Made by a program: the position numbers and the translations under genes. Shown piece by piece: positions 18,976 through 27,733 of a DNA stretch of 64,000 bases (the stretch's first letter is position 1; each line of letters begins with the position of its first letter). The notes below the pieces were generated by a model. That model did not search any database, was not told where the DNA came from, and saw nothing but the letters and a program-made list of their open reading frames with translations. Origin of the DNA: Myxococcales bacterium (GTDB lineage Bacteria > Myxococcota_A > Polyangia > Nannocystales > Nannocystaceae); NCBI GenBank assembly GCA_020633335.1, contig JACKDU010000002.1:558001-622000 (forward strand), given 5' to 3'.

Positions 18976-20358
18976 ATGGTGGTGACGGCCGCCTGGCATC
19001 TGCCTATGCTGCGCTTCGTGCTCCCACTCACGCAGCAGCCGAGCCCGAGCCCCGCGGTCTACCGCGCACGCAGGCAGCGCATCGCCGAACGGATCGGCGA
19101 GGGGGCGGCCCTGATCCTCCACGGCGGCCAGAGCCGGATCCGCTCGAACGACACCGAGCACCGCTTCCGGCCGGACTCGAATTTCCACTACCTCTCCGGC
19201 CTCAGCGAGCCCGGCGCGGTCCTCGTGGTGCGGCCCGGGCGCGATCCGGAATTCGCCCTCTTCGTCCGGCCACGCGACCCCCAGGCCGAGATCTGGAGCG
19301 GCCGGCGAATCGGCCCGGAGCAGGCCCGCGCGGTCTACGGCGCCGACGCGGCCTGGCCGATCGGCGAGCTCGCCGCGCAGCTCCCCCGCCTCCTCGACGG
19401 CTGCGCGACGGTCCACCTCCCCTTCGCCGCCTACGAGGCGCTCGATCGCCAGGTCTTCGCGGCGATCGACCACCTCCGCCGCCGCAACCGCTACGGCGAC
19501 GTCGCCCCCGAGCGCCTCGAGGACGCGCGCGCGCTCCTCGGCGAGGATCGGATCATCAAGGACGCGGGGGCGCTCGGGAGCCTCCGGCGCGCGGTCGACA
19601 TCTCCGCCCGCGGCCACCTCGCGGCGCTCCGCGCCTGCCGACCGGGGCTCTACGAGCACGAGCTCGAGGCCCTCCTCGAGTACCACTTCCGGCGCCTGGG
19701 CTCGTCGGGCCCGGGCTACGGGTCGATCGTCGGCACCGGCGACAACGCGACGATCCTCCATTATGTCGACAACTGCTGCCGCCTCGAGGAGGGCCACCTC
19801 GTCCTCATCGACGCCGGCGCGGAGTGGGACTACTTCACCGGCGACATCACCCGCACCTTCCCGGTCAGCGGGCGCTTCACCCCGGCCCAGCGCGACCTCT
19901 ACGCGATCGTCCTCGCGGCCAACGAGGCCGGGATCCGCGAGGCCCAGGTGGGCTCGACGGTGGACAGCATCTATCACGTGTGCCTGCGCACGCTCTGCCA
20001 GGGGCTGCGAGATCTCGGCCTCGTCGACGGCGACCTCGACGGGATCCTCGAGGACGAGGCCCGCTACATCGGCTACACGCGCCACCGCCACAGCCACTGG
20101 CTCGGCGCCGACGTCCACGACGCCGGGCACTACTGCTTCCACCGCGAGCCCCGGCCGCTCCAGCCGGGGATGGTCCTGACGATCGAGCCCGGGCTCTACA
20201 TCGCGGCCGACGACGAGCGGGCGCCGGCCGAGCTCCGCGGCACCGGGATCCGGATCGAGGACGACGTCCTGATCCAGGCGGCCGGCCCCGAGGTCCTCAC
20301 CCACCTCGTCCCCAAGGGGATCGACGAGCTCGAGGCGATCGTCGGCTCCGAGGCCTGA
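18976..20358 (+). CDS. pepP: Xaa-Pro aminopeptidase (metallopeptidase M24B)
   Basis: A 460-residue aminopeptidase P that removes N-terminal residues preceding proline. The N-terminal AMP_N domain shows YRARRQRIAERI and NFHYLSGLSEPGAVL. The catalytic pita-bread domain shows the metal ligands in order: Asp in LIDAGAEWDYFTGDITR (two Asp), His in HWLGADVHDAG, Glu in LTIEPGLYI and Glu in GIRIEDDVL. ATG 18976 is preceded by AGGGGAG with 8-base spacing; ATG 19006 and GTG 19018 are later alternatives that would fit the usual short N-terminus of the family but lack an SD. It ends 12 bases from a convergent gene. Confidence 0.93.
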   Translation: MVVTAAWHLPMLRFVLPLTQQPSPSPAVYRARRQRIAERIGEGAALILHGGQSRIRSNDTEHRFRPDSNFHYLSGLSEPGAVLVVRPGRDPEFALFVRPRDPQAEIWSGRRIGPEQARAVYGADAAWPIGELAAQLPRLLDGCATVHLPFAAYEALDRQVFAAIDHLRRRNRYGDVAPERLEDARALLGEDRIIKDAGALGSLRRAVDISARGHLAALRACRPGLYEHELEALLEYHFRRLGSSGPGYGSIVGTGDNATILHYVDNCCRLEEGHLVLIDAGAEWDYFTGDITRTFPVSGRFTPAQRDLYAIVLAANEAGIREAQVGSTVDSIYHVCLRTLCQGLRDLGLVDGDLDGILEDEARYIGYTRHRHSHWLGADVHDAGHYCFHREPRPLQPGMVLTIEPGLYIAADDERAPAELRGTGIRIEDDVLIQAAGPEVLTHLVPKGIDELEAIVGSEA

Positions 20359-20370
20359 GCGCGCGCCCCG

Positions 20371-22203
20371 CTAGCGCATCCGCGACTCGAGGTGCTGGGC
20401 CGTGTCCTCGAGGACAGCCCGGAACTCGGGCGGCACGAAGTCGATCTGCCGCCGCAGGTAGGGCAGGAGCTCGGGGTTGGCGAGCTCGGAGATCGCCGCG
20501 CCGGCGAGCTTGACGAAGGGCTTCTCGCCCTCGCGGAGGCGATCGCAGAGGAAGTCGAGCGCCTCGACCGTGCCGATCTTGCCGATCGCCCGGAGCGCGG
20601 CGACCCGCAGGGGCTCGGCGTCGGGGAGGTCGCGCGACTCGAAGATCCGCCGCAGCGGCTCGAAGGCGTGGGGGAAGACGAGGTGCGAGATCGAGGTCGC
20701 GGCCGCCTGGCGGACGCTCGGCGCGTCGTCGCGGAGCGCCTGCGAGAGGAGGGTGAACGAGCGCTTGAAGCGGAGCGAGCCCATCGCCCCGGCGACCGCC
20801 TCGCGGATCTCGCGGCCGCCCTGGGCGTAGAGGTGCTCGAGCGCGTCGATCACCGGGTAGGCGCGGACCGCCTCGAGGCGGCGGACGACGTCGCGCACCG
20901 GCAGCTCGGCGCCGCGGCGCTCGACCTCGAGGACCAGGAGGAGCGCGTGCCGGCGGACGTAGTCGGGGAAGCGGCGATCGGCCATCACCCCGGCGGCGCA
21001 GAGCGCCGGCTCGCCGCCGACCTCCCACTCCGCGAGGTCGACGTACCAGACCTCCTCGTAGTCGGGGATCTGCTTGAGGAAGTCCGGGACCGGGATCGGC
21101 CGCGGCGGATCGGCGGGCGCGTCGGCGAGGCGGCGGAGGATCCGGGCGCAGCGCTCGCGGCTCTTCGGCGGGATCTCGAGCGCGCTCATCCGCCGGTAGA
21201 CCTCGGCGACCTGGCGGAAGGCGCGGACCGAGGCGAGGAGCTCGGCGGCCGCGAGGTAGGCGTTCTCGACGATCTGCAGCGGGTGGCCGGCGCTCAGCGC
21301 CTCGCTCGCCGCCTTCATCCAGGCGTCGGCCGAGCGGAGGCGGAGGTCGTCGGCGTAGGGGAGCCCGGCGCGGGTGCAGAACTCGCCGGCCTCGCGGAGG
21401 ATCGTCGCCACCGCGTGGTGCTCGCCCGCCCGCCGCGCGTGGGCGACGAAGGCCTCGTAGAGGCGCAGCGCGTCGAGCTTGAGGCCGTCGTCCTTGAGGA
21501 TCCGGACGGAGTTGAGCGAGCCCTCGGCGACGTTCTCGAAGGCGCCGGTCGCCAGGCCGACCCGCGCGAGGAGCTGGTAGCAGTCGAAGGCGCGCTCGCG
21601 GAGCCCCTCGCTCTCGAAGCCGTCGGCGACCTCCTCGACCGCGGTCGTCGCCTCGGCGAGGGCCGAGCGCGCGCGCTCGTGGCCGAGGCGATAGAGGCAG
21701 AGGCCGTAGTTGATCCGCGCGAGCGCCCGCTCGTAGGCCCGATCGCGGAGGCGATCGGCGGCCAGGAGCCCCGCCCAGCGCTCGGCCGCCAGGCGATCCT
21801 CGCCGGCGCGCTCGAGCTCGATCGCGTGGTGGACCGTCATCTCGGCGGCCGCGAAGTAGTCGGCGGCGAGGCGGTGCTGACCGGCGCGCGAGAGGTAGAT
21901 CCCGACCAGGCGGAGCCCGCGGAGCGCCTCGGTCGAGCCCGCGCGGGCGCTCGCGGCCTGCTCCTCGAGGAGCGCCGGCCCCGGCAGATCCTTGATCCCG
22001 AGGTAGGCCGCGCAGGCCATCGCCTCGCGCCGCCGACCGACCTGGCGGAGGCACTCGGCGAGCGCCCGCAGCCACTCCTCGTACTCGAAGTCGATCCGGT
22101 CGACGACCTGGACGAGCTGCTGGAGGTGGACGATCGCGTCGGCCCAGCGACGGGCGCGCATCGCCGTCTCGGCCCGGACCCAGAGGAGCGCGGTGTCGAT
22201 CAT
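20371..22203 (-). CDS. TPR/HEAT-repeat protein, last gene of a MoxR-vWA operon
   Basis: A 610-residue helical-repeat protein. Residues 1 to about 380 are TPR-like helical pairs (Ala-rich, such as ALARINYGLCLYRLG), while the C-terminal third (about 440-610) has HEAT-like repeats (for example REAVAGAMGSLRFK, PSVRQAAATSISHL and PLRVAALRAIGKIG). No signal peptide or membrane segment. Its ATG overlaps the stop codon of the vWA gene as ATGA, which fixes the start at 22203 and implies translational coupling. Repeat proteins of this sort usually form scaffolds, so it probably docks clients or partners for the MoxR/vWA pair (inference). The function is not established. Confidence 0.83.
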   Translation of the reverse strand: MIDTALLWVRAETAMRARRWADAIVHLQQLVQVVDRIDFEYEEWLRALAECLRQVGRRREAMACAAYLGIKDLPGPALLEEQAASARAGSTEALRGLRLVGIYLSRAGQHRLAADYFAAAEMTVHHAIELERAGEDRLAAERWAGLLAADRLRDRAYERALARINYGLCLYRLGHERARSALAEATTAVEEVADGFESEGLRERAFDCYQLLARVGLATGAFENVAEGSLNSVRILKDDGLKLDALRLYEAFVAHARRAGEHHAVATILREAGEFCTRAGLPYADDLRLRSADAWMKAASEALSAGHPLQIVENAYLAAAELLASVRAFRQVAEVYRRMSALEIPPKSRERCARILRRLADAPADPPRPIPVPDFLKQIPDYEEVWYVDLAEWEVGGEPALCAAGVMADRRFPDYVRRHALLLVLEVERRGAELPVRDVVRRLEAVRAYPVIDALEHLYAQGGREIREAVAGAMGSLRFKRSFTLLSQALRDDAPSVRQAAATSISHLVFPHAFEPLRRIFESRDLPDAEPLRVAALRAIGKIGTVEALDFLCDRLREGEKPFVKLAGAAISELANPELLPYLRRQIDFVPPEFRAVLEDTAQHLESRMR

Positions 22204-23654
22204 CGGCGCGCCCCTCCCCGGCCGCCAGGCTGCGCGTGCCGGTCGGCCTCGACGTCGGCGATGATCTGCCGCGCCCGCTGGGCCCGCTTGCCGATCGTCA
22301 GCGCGTCGCGGTCGATCACGTGGACCCGGTGGAGGTAGTCGAGGTAGGGCAGCTCGAGGCCGACGCTCGGCAGGATGAAGACCCCGTAGAGCGGCACCCG
22401 GGCGGCGAGCGCCTGGACCTCGTCGACCGGGAGCTGGCACTCGCCGTGGGTGAGGATGTAGACCAGCACCTTGCCCCGGCCCCGCCGCGCGCCGCTGAGC
22501 TCGCCGCTGAGCTGGCGGATCACCCGGGCGTAGTTGCGGCCGTGCTCGGCCCGAAACTGGAGGACATAGGGGACCTCGGCGTGGCTCTCGGCGCCGACCT
22601 CGACCCCCTCGTAGAGGCGCGAGTCGAAGAAGCGGAGGATCACCCGCTCACCGAGGAGCGCGAGGCGCTTGCAGAGCGCGAGCGCGAGGCCGCGGGCGAA
22701 GACCTCGCGGACCCCCCGCATCGACGCCGAGCCGTCGACCAGGACCATGTGGGTGCGCTCCTCGTTCTCCACCTGCTTCTCGTGGGTGAAGTAGAAGAGC
22801 TCGTTGTCCACCAGCTTCTGCTCAAAGACGTCCTCGTCGAGGGCGAGCTGCGAGAGCACCAGATCGTCGAGGTGGCCGCGCCGCTCGATCGACGCGTAGC
22901 CGTCGATCGAGAAGGCCTGCTGGCCGCTGTCGCGGCGGACCTCGAGGATCGACGGGAGGAGCTCCATCGAGAAGTCGATCACGTCGGCGAGCGCCGGCGA
23001 GACCATCACCGAGTAGAGGTCGGCGAGATCGACCCCGCTCGCCGCCTCGCCGGGGCCGCCGCGGAAGAGGCCGAAGAGGCGGAGCGCGTCGACGTCGAGC
23101 TGCTCGACCGCGAGGATCGGCAGGAGGCGGACGCTCCCCATCGTCGCCAGCCAGGCGAGCGCCTGCCCGGGGTCGTAGCGGTTGAAGGCGGTGCTCGGAT
23201 CGATCCGGAGGTAGAGGGCCGCGTCGTTCGGCAGCTCGATCGCCCGGAGCACCCGCACCGCCTCCGGGAGCTGGGGGATCACCGGCGCCAGGATCCGCGC
23301 GAGGACCACCCCGACCATCGCGTCGCGGTGCTTCCAGGCGGCCTGCGAGCGGCAGAGCTCGGACTCGGCGAGCTCGATCAGGAGGGTGCGCCAGCCGTCG
23401 CAGAGCTCGATCTCGGCGATCCCGCGGGTGACCGATCCCGGCGCGCCGATCCCGGCGATCAGGCAGCCGAGGTCGTGGATCACCACCAGCGGCACCGCGT
23501 AGCCGAGGCGCGCGAGGATCCCCTGCCAGGCGATCGCCCGCATCATCGCCAGCGAGCCGGCGCCCTCGATCTGCGAGAGCGCGAGCGTGCCGATCTGCCG
23601 CTCGATCTCCGGCCCCGGGGGGGCGCTCGCCGCTCGCCGACTTGGCTCCGCCAT
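22200..23654 (-). CDS. vWA-domain protein partnered with MoxR
   Basis: A 484-residue cytoplasmic protein with an uncharacterised N-terminal half (about 1-295) and a C-terminal von Willebrand A domain. The MIDAS motif is intact: D307-G-S309-A-S311 in MVLVDGSASMRG, with further acidic residues downstream. The gene lies 9 bp after the MoxR ATPase gene and overlaps the next gene by 4 bp. MoxR ATPases and MIDAS-type vWA proteins act together as metal-dependent chaperones in known systems (for example CbbQ/CbbO, NorQ/NorD and RavA/ViaA), so the same pairing is inferred here. Target unknown. Confidence 0.85.
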   Translation of the reverse strand: MAEPSRRAASAPPGPEIERQIGTLALSQIEGAGSLAMMRAIAWQGILARLGYAVPLVVIHDLGCLIAGIGAPGSVTRGIAEIELCDGWRTLLIELAESELCRSQAAWKHRDAMVGVVLARILAPVIPQLPEAVRVLRAIELPNDAALYLRIDPSTAFNRYDPGQALAWLATMGSVRLLPILAVEQLDVDALRLFGLFRGGPGEAASGVDLADLYSVMVSPALADVIDFSMELLPSILEVRRDSGQQAFSIDGYASIERRGHLDDLVLSQLALDEDVFEQKLVDNELFYFTHEKQVENEERTHMVLVDGSASMRGVREVFARGLALALCKRLALLGERVILRFFDSRLYEGVEVGAESHAEVPYVLQFRAEHGRNYARVIRQLSGELSGARRGRGKVLVYILTHGECQLPVDEVQALAARVPLYGVFILPSVGLELPYLDYLHRVHVIDRDALTIGKRAQRARQIIADVEADRHAQPGGRGGARR

Positions 23655-23663
23655 CGCCCCCCG

Positions 23664-24866
23664 CTACACGAAGCGGCTCGACGCGAACATCGCCTCGAGG
23701 ACCTTGTCGACCTCGCCGATCATCCGCTGGGCCGCCGGGTTGTCGGGCATCCGCTGGAGCGCGGCCTTGATGTCGCCGAGGTTGCGGAGCTGGGAGAAGA
23801 GCTGCATGTCCGAGAGGACCTCGGAGCCCGCGAGGGTCTCGCGGATCACCCGCAGCTCCTCGAGGAGGTCCTGGAGGCTGGTCGGGGTCGCGCCGATCCG
23901 CGCCTGATCGGGGTGGGCGTCGTACCAGCGATCGAGCACCGGGCCGACGATCTCCTGGAGGAGCTCCTCCTGCTCCGGCGTGTTCCAGACGTGGCGGAGG
24001 ACGAAGAAGTCGGCGTCGTTGACCTCACGGCGGCCGTCGAAGATCGCCGAGGCCGCGAAGATCTTGAGGAGCTTGACCACCCGGCGATCGCTGAGGCCGA
24101 TCCCCTCGGAGCGGATCTGGAAGACCAGCCCCTTGAAGGTCGCCAGGAAGTCCTCGGAGAAGCGCATGAACTCGCCGAAGCGCTGCTGCAGCGCGAGGAG
24201 CTCGCGGGCCGAGGTGACCTTGCGGGCGGGCTTCTCGCGGCCGGCCTCGGCCATCTGCCGGGTCTCGATGTCGATGCCCTTCTGGAGGAGCCCGCGGAAG
24301 TGATAGGAGTCGAGGTAGTCGCAGCGCACCCGCAGGAGGAAGCGGTCGAAGAGGGCGGAGAGCGCCTCGTCGGTCGGCACCTCGTTGCTCGCGGCGAAGA
24401 GCGAGATCAGCGGGACGTTCACCGTCGTCGTCCCGTGGGTGTAGCGGCGGGCGTTGAGGAGCGTCAGGAGGCTGTTGAGGATCGCCGAGTTCGCCTTGAA
24501 GATCTCGTCGAGGAAGACGACCTCAGCCTCCGGCAGCATGTCGTCGATCCGCCGGCGGTAGGCGCCCTGGCGGAACGCCTGGATGTCGACCGGGCCGAAG
24601 ATCTCGTTGGGCTCGGTGAAGCGGGTGAGGAGGTAGTCGAAGTAGCGGCCGTCGACCACCGAGGCGAAGGCGCGGACCAGCGCGCTCTTGGCGGTGCCGG
24701 GCGGGCCGACCATCACCAGGTGCTCGCCGGCGATCGCCGACACGAAGAGGAGCCGGATGATCTCCTCCTTGCCGAGGAAGAGCTGCTCGAGCTGGCGCGC
24801 CCCGTCCTGGAGGCGGCGGGCGAGCTCCGGCAGGTTGACGCCGGAGGGCGGTGGGATTGCGCTCAT
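23664..24866 (-). CDS. MoxR-family AAA+ ATPase
   Basis: A 400-residue AAA+ protein. Walker A is GPPGTAKSA (residues 54-62), Walker B VVFLDEIFKAN (D120/E121), with a sensor-1 region LFAASNEVPTDEALSALFDRF and an Arg-finger-like FLLRVR. The EPNEIFGPVDI motif and the long C-terminal lid extension fit the MoxR subfamily (RavA/CbbQ-like). It is expected to form a ring that remodels a protein substrate with ATP. The start ATG overlaps the stop of the upstream gene (ATGA), and the vWA partner follows 9 bp after its stop, the classical MoxR-vWA arrangement. Confidence 0.92.
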   Translation of the reverse strand: MSAIPPPSGVNLPELARRLQDGARQLEQLFLGKEEIIRLLFVSAIAGEHLVMVGPPGTAKSALVRAFASVVDGRYFDYLLTRFTEPNEIFGPVDIQAFRQGAYRRRIDDMLPEAEVVFLDEIFKANSAILNSLLTLLNARRYTHGTTTVNVPLISLFAASNEVPTDEALSALFDRFLLRVRCDYLDSYHFRGLLQKGIDIETRQMAEAGREKPARKVTSARELLALQQRFGEFMRFSEDFLATFKGLVFQIRSEGIGLSDRRVVKLLKIFAASAIFDGRREVNDADFFVLRHVWNTPEQEELLQEIVGPVLDRWYDAHPDQARIGATPTSLQDLLEELRVIRETLAGSEVLSDMQLFSQLRNLGDIKAALQRMPDNPAAQRMIGEVDKVLEAMFASSRFV

Positions 24867-26050
24867 TGGGCGGGGTCTTTCAGGATGCGTGGTACCAGGG
24901 TCTCGCGGAGGTTTTCAACAACCTCCCGGGGGAGCACTTCGGCGAGGTGATCGATGTACTCGGTCCAGCGCCGGTCGACCTGGGCGTCGAAGCCCTGCGG
25001 CCGCGTTGGCGGGCTCATCGGCGCGCCGAGGAGGGGGGCGAGGCGCTCGCCGAGGAGCGGCAGCGCGAGGAAGGTCCGCACGGCGCGCTCGCGGGTCGCG
25101 GTCGCCACCCCGAGGCGGGCGCCGAGCTCGAGGACCTTGAGGAAGTGGAGGTGGATCAGCGCGCCGACGAGCGCGCCGATCTCGAGGGGGCCGGCGTTGA
25201 AGGTCGAGCCCGGGAGGGCCATCACCGGCGCCCCCGGCGGCAGCGCCTTGATCTCGTCGGTCGCCTCGCCGGGCGCCGGCATCGGCTGCGGCTGCGGGAA
25301 GAGCGAGGCCGAAAGCCCGCCCATCACCGCGCCGCCGACCTCGATCCACTGGCGCTCGCCCGCCCACGCGTAGGTCACCGCCCGGGCGAAGGCGCGCTGG
25401 GCGAGGTAGGGCGCGGCGATCAGCGGCGACCACCCCTGCGGGGCCATCCGCGGCCGCAGGAGGCAGGTGACCGGGCTGGCCCAAAGGACATCCGGCATCA
25501 GGCGCGCGACCTCGACGTTGTGCTCGTGGTCGGCCCAGCGGATCACCTCCTCGCGGCGCCCGTAGCGGAGGCGGCGGCGCGGGAGCGGCTGCCCCTCGTA
25601 GCGCTCCTCGCCCTCGAGGGTGAGGATGACGATGTCGTGGCGGACGAGATCGAGGAAGGCGCCGACCGCCGTGTGGCGGGCGAGCGCGTCCTCGAAGGTC
25701 GCCGGCTGGCCGAGCGCGAGGAGGGTGCGGGTGCCGGCCTCGAGGCGCCGCCAGGTGATCCGCCGGGTCCAGACCCGCTCGCGCTCCGGGTGATCGAAGA
25801 GGAGGACGTTGTGGAGCGCCGCCCAGAGCGCGACCTCGTCGGCGCCGGCCTCCTCGAGCACCGGCTCGGCGACCACCGCCTGCGCCCGCTGGAGGCGGAG
25901 GTGCTCGAGGTCGGGGATCGGCCGCTGGCCGAGCTCGCTCGCCATCGCCGCGACGTCCTCCCCGCGCAGCGGCGGGCCGACCTGCACCTCGCCGCCGCCG
26001 AGGAGCGGGAGGACGAAGGCGTCGAGGAACTCACTCAGCGCCCGGCTCAC
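24863..26050 (-). CDS. Uncharacterised 395-residue protein of the MoxR-vWA operon
   Basis: I do not recognise a named domain. The protein is soluble, Leu/Arg/Glu-rich, without signal peptide or TM segment; an Ala/Gly-rich hydrophobic stretch at about 280-330 may be a helical bundle. The C-terminus contains WTEYIDHLAEVLPREVVENL. It starts at a GTG inside the end of the preceding gene (20-bp overlap) and its stop codon overlaps the MoxR start as ATGA, so it is translationally coupled to both. By position it is a candidate for one of the lineage-specific X proteins described for MoxR-vWA ternary systems. Its function is unknown. Confidence 0.78.
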   Translation of the reverse strand: MSRALSEFLDAFVLPLLGGGEVQVGPPLRGEDVAAMASELGQRPIPDLEHLRLQRAQAVVAEPVLEEAGADEVALWAALHNVLLFDHPERERVWTRRITWRRLEAGTRTLLALGQPATFEDALARHTAVGAFLDLVRHDIVILTLEGEERYEGQPLPRRRLRYGRREEVIRWADHEHNVEVARLMPDVLWASPVTCLLRPRMAPQGWSPLIAAPYLAQRAFARAVTYAWAGERQWIEVGGAVMGGLSASLFPQPQPMPAPGEATDEIKALPPGAPVMALPGSTFNAGPLEIGALVGALIHLHFLKVLELGARLGVATATRERAVRTFLALPLLGERLAPLLGAPMSPPTRPQGFDAQVDRRWTEYIDHLAEVLPREVVENLRETLVPRILKDPAQ

Positions 26051-27599
26051 GCTCGACCTCGATGCCGCGGCCGTAGCCCCAGAGGGCGAAGCGACCGAGG
26101 CGCTGGTTGACGATCGACGGCTGCGCGGTCGCGGCCACCAGCTCGCCCGGGAGCTCGCGCCCCTCGGCGAGCTGGAGGCGGCCGACGATCGCCGCGTCGA
26201 GCGGCGCGAGGTGCTCGGGCCGCAGCCGCAGCGGCTCGCTCCCGGGGCCGCGGAAGAGCGCGAGCTGGCCGGCGTCGAGGCCGAGGAGCTCGCGGAGGAG
26301 GGCCGGCCGCACCCGCGGCCAGAGCTCGTAGCCGTCGGGGACCAGGACCCCGGGCGCGACCTCGCAGATCCGCCGCCCGAGGGGGATCAGCGCGGCCGCG
26401 CCGACGCCCGCCGCCCCCGCGGCCCCGGCCCCGCCGAGGCCGCCGGTGAGCACCAGCACCCCCTCGTCGACCAGCGCGAGGCGGGCGGCCGAGAGCGAGC
26501 CCGGCGGGACCACGTAGATCAGGCGGCGGAGGAGCTCGATCTGCTCCCAGGGGATCAGCGCCCCGCGGGGCTCGCGGGCGGCGGTGGTCGAGCGCAGGCG
26601 GATCGCGATCCGCAGCGGCTCAAAGCCGAGGGTGCGCGCGTCACCGGGCTCGGCGATCCGCCCGCCGAGCTCGGAGGTGACGAGGTGGGCGCCGTCGACG
26701 AAGCGCGGCGCCCCCTCGAGGCGCTCGACCCGACCGGCGCGGCCGCGGAAGAGGTACATCTCGTCGCCCGGCAGGCAGGTCGACGCCGACGCGAGGTGGA
26801 TCGGGTGGCGGTAGCCGAGCTCGACCGCCGCCCGCGGCGACACCGGCACCAGGAGCTCGACCCCGGGGATCCGCTGGAGGACATCAAGGGTATGACCGGT
26901 GGGCGCGCGCAGCCGCAGCAGCAGGCTCGCCCGCCGCTCGCCGGCGAGGGCGACCCGGACCCCGGCGATCTGCACCTTCGCCCGCCACAGGTACGAGAGC
27001 ACCCGCTCGCCGAGGCCCGGGGCGACCAGCACGAGGGCGAGCTCGGCGAGCCCGCAGAGGCGCGGATCCTCGGCGATCCCGCCGAGCGGCAGCGGCACCT
27101 GGCGGAGCGAGAGGCGCTGGATCAGCTCGACCGGATCGAGGCGATCGCTGACCTTGTAGCGGGCGGTGAAGTCGAGGTCGACCGCGACCACGTCGTCGGC
27201 CCCGGCGGCGACCGGGGCCGCGAGGTCGTAGCCGAAGGGGGCCGCGCGCTCGCGGTAGCGGACGAAGAGGGTGCCGCCGCCGACGTAGAGGACGCCGCGC
27301 ACCGCCATCGTCAGGCGGAGGAGGCGATCGAGCGAGTACGAGTCGGCGCCGGCGCAGCGGACCAGGATCGCGTGGCCGCCCCCGTCCCGCCGCGCCCGCT
27401 CGAGGGTCATCGTCGGGATCAGATCGTCGAGGCTCGACTCCTCGCTGTAGGCCCCGAGGAAGGCGACCAGGCGATCGAGCGCCGGGAAGACGAGGAGCGT
27501 CTCGCGGCCGACCGCGACCCCGCGCGCGTCGGGCTGGAGGCCCTGCATGCGGAAGCGGGTCTGCCCCGCCGCGATCGGCTCGAGCAGCGTTTGCGCCAT
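26031..27599 (-). CDS. Uncharacterised 522-residue protein, first gene of the MoxR-vWA operon
   Basis: A soluble protein with no motif I can name. Features visible: alternating beta-rich segments in the first 350 residues (many V/L/R alternations), a Gly/Ala-rich flexible stretch GGLGGAGAAGAAGVGAAA near residue 405, and a C-terminal part rich in Leu and Arg. There are few Cys, and no TM helix or signal peptide. It begins the operon at an ATG with only a weak SD, 134 bp from the divergent FHA gene. It is likely a substrate-recognition or regulatory component of the MoxR/vWA module, on context alone. Confidence 0.75.
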   Translation of the reverse strand: MAQTLLEPIAAGQTRFRMQGLQPDARGVAVGRETLLVFPALDRLVAFLGAYSEESSLDDLIPTMTLERARRDGGGHAILVRCAGADSYSLDRLLRLTMAVRGVLYVGGGTLFVRYRERAAPFGYDLAAPVAAGADDVVAVDLDFTARYKVSDRLDPVELIQRLSLRQVPLPLGGIAEDPRLCGLAELALVLVAPGLGERVLSYLWRAKVQIAGVRVALAGERRASLLLRLRAPTGHTLDVLQRIPGVELLVPVSPRAAVELGYRHPIHLASASTCLPGDEMYLFRGRAGRVERLEGAPRFVDGAHLVTSELGGRIAEPGDARTLGFEPLRIAIRLRSTTAAREPRGALIPWEQIELLRRLIYVVPPGSLSAARLALVDEGVLVLTGGLGGAGAAGAAGVGAAALIPLGRRICEVAPGVLVPDGYELWPRVRPALLRELLGLDAGQLALFRGPGSEPLRLRPEHLAPLDAAIVGRLQLAEGRELPGELVAATAQPSIVNQRLGRFALWGYGRGIEVEREPGAE

Positions 27600-27733
27600 G
27601 GGGCGGGAGTCTACCAGCCCGGCGGCCCCGGTTGCCGGCCATCGAGCCCCTCCCCCGTCGCCGACCGCCGGGGCGATCTCGGTCCCGGGTGACGGATCCG
27701 TCGGCGTGTCGACCGACGCCCCGGGCTGCTACC

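Noticed and set aside
14429..18985. A 1518-codon open frame antisense to the GDH gene
   Set aside because: Mirror frame of a high-GC gene. The protein is a low-complexity Arg/Asp/Leu/Val mix with no domain, while the other strand encodes an obvious GDH.
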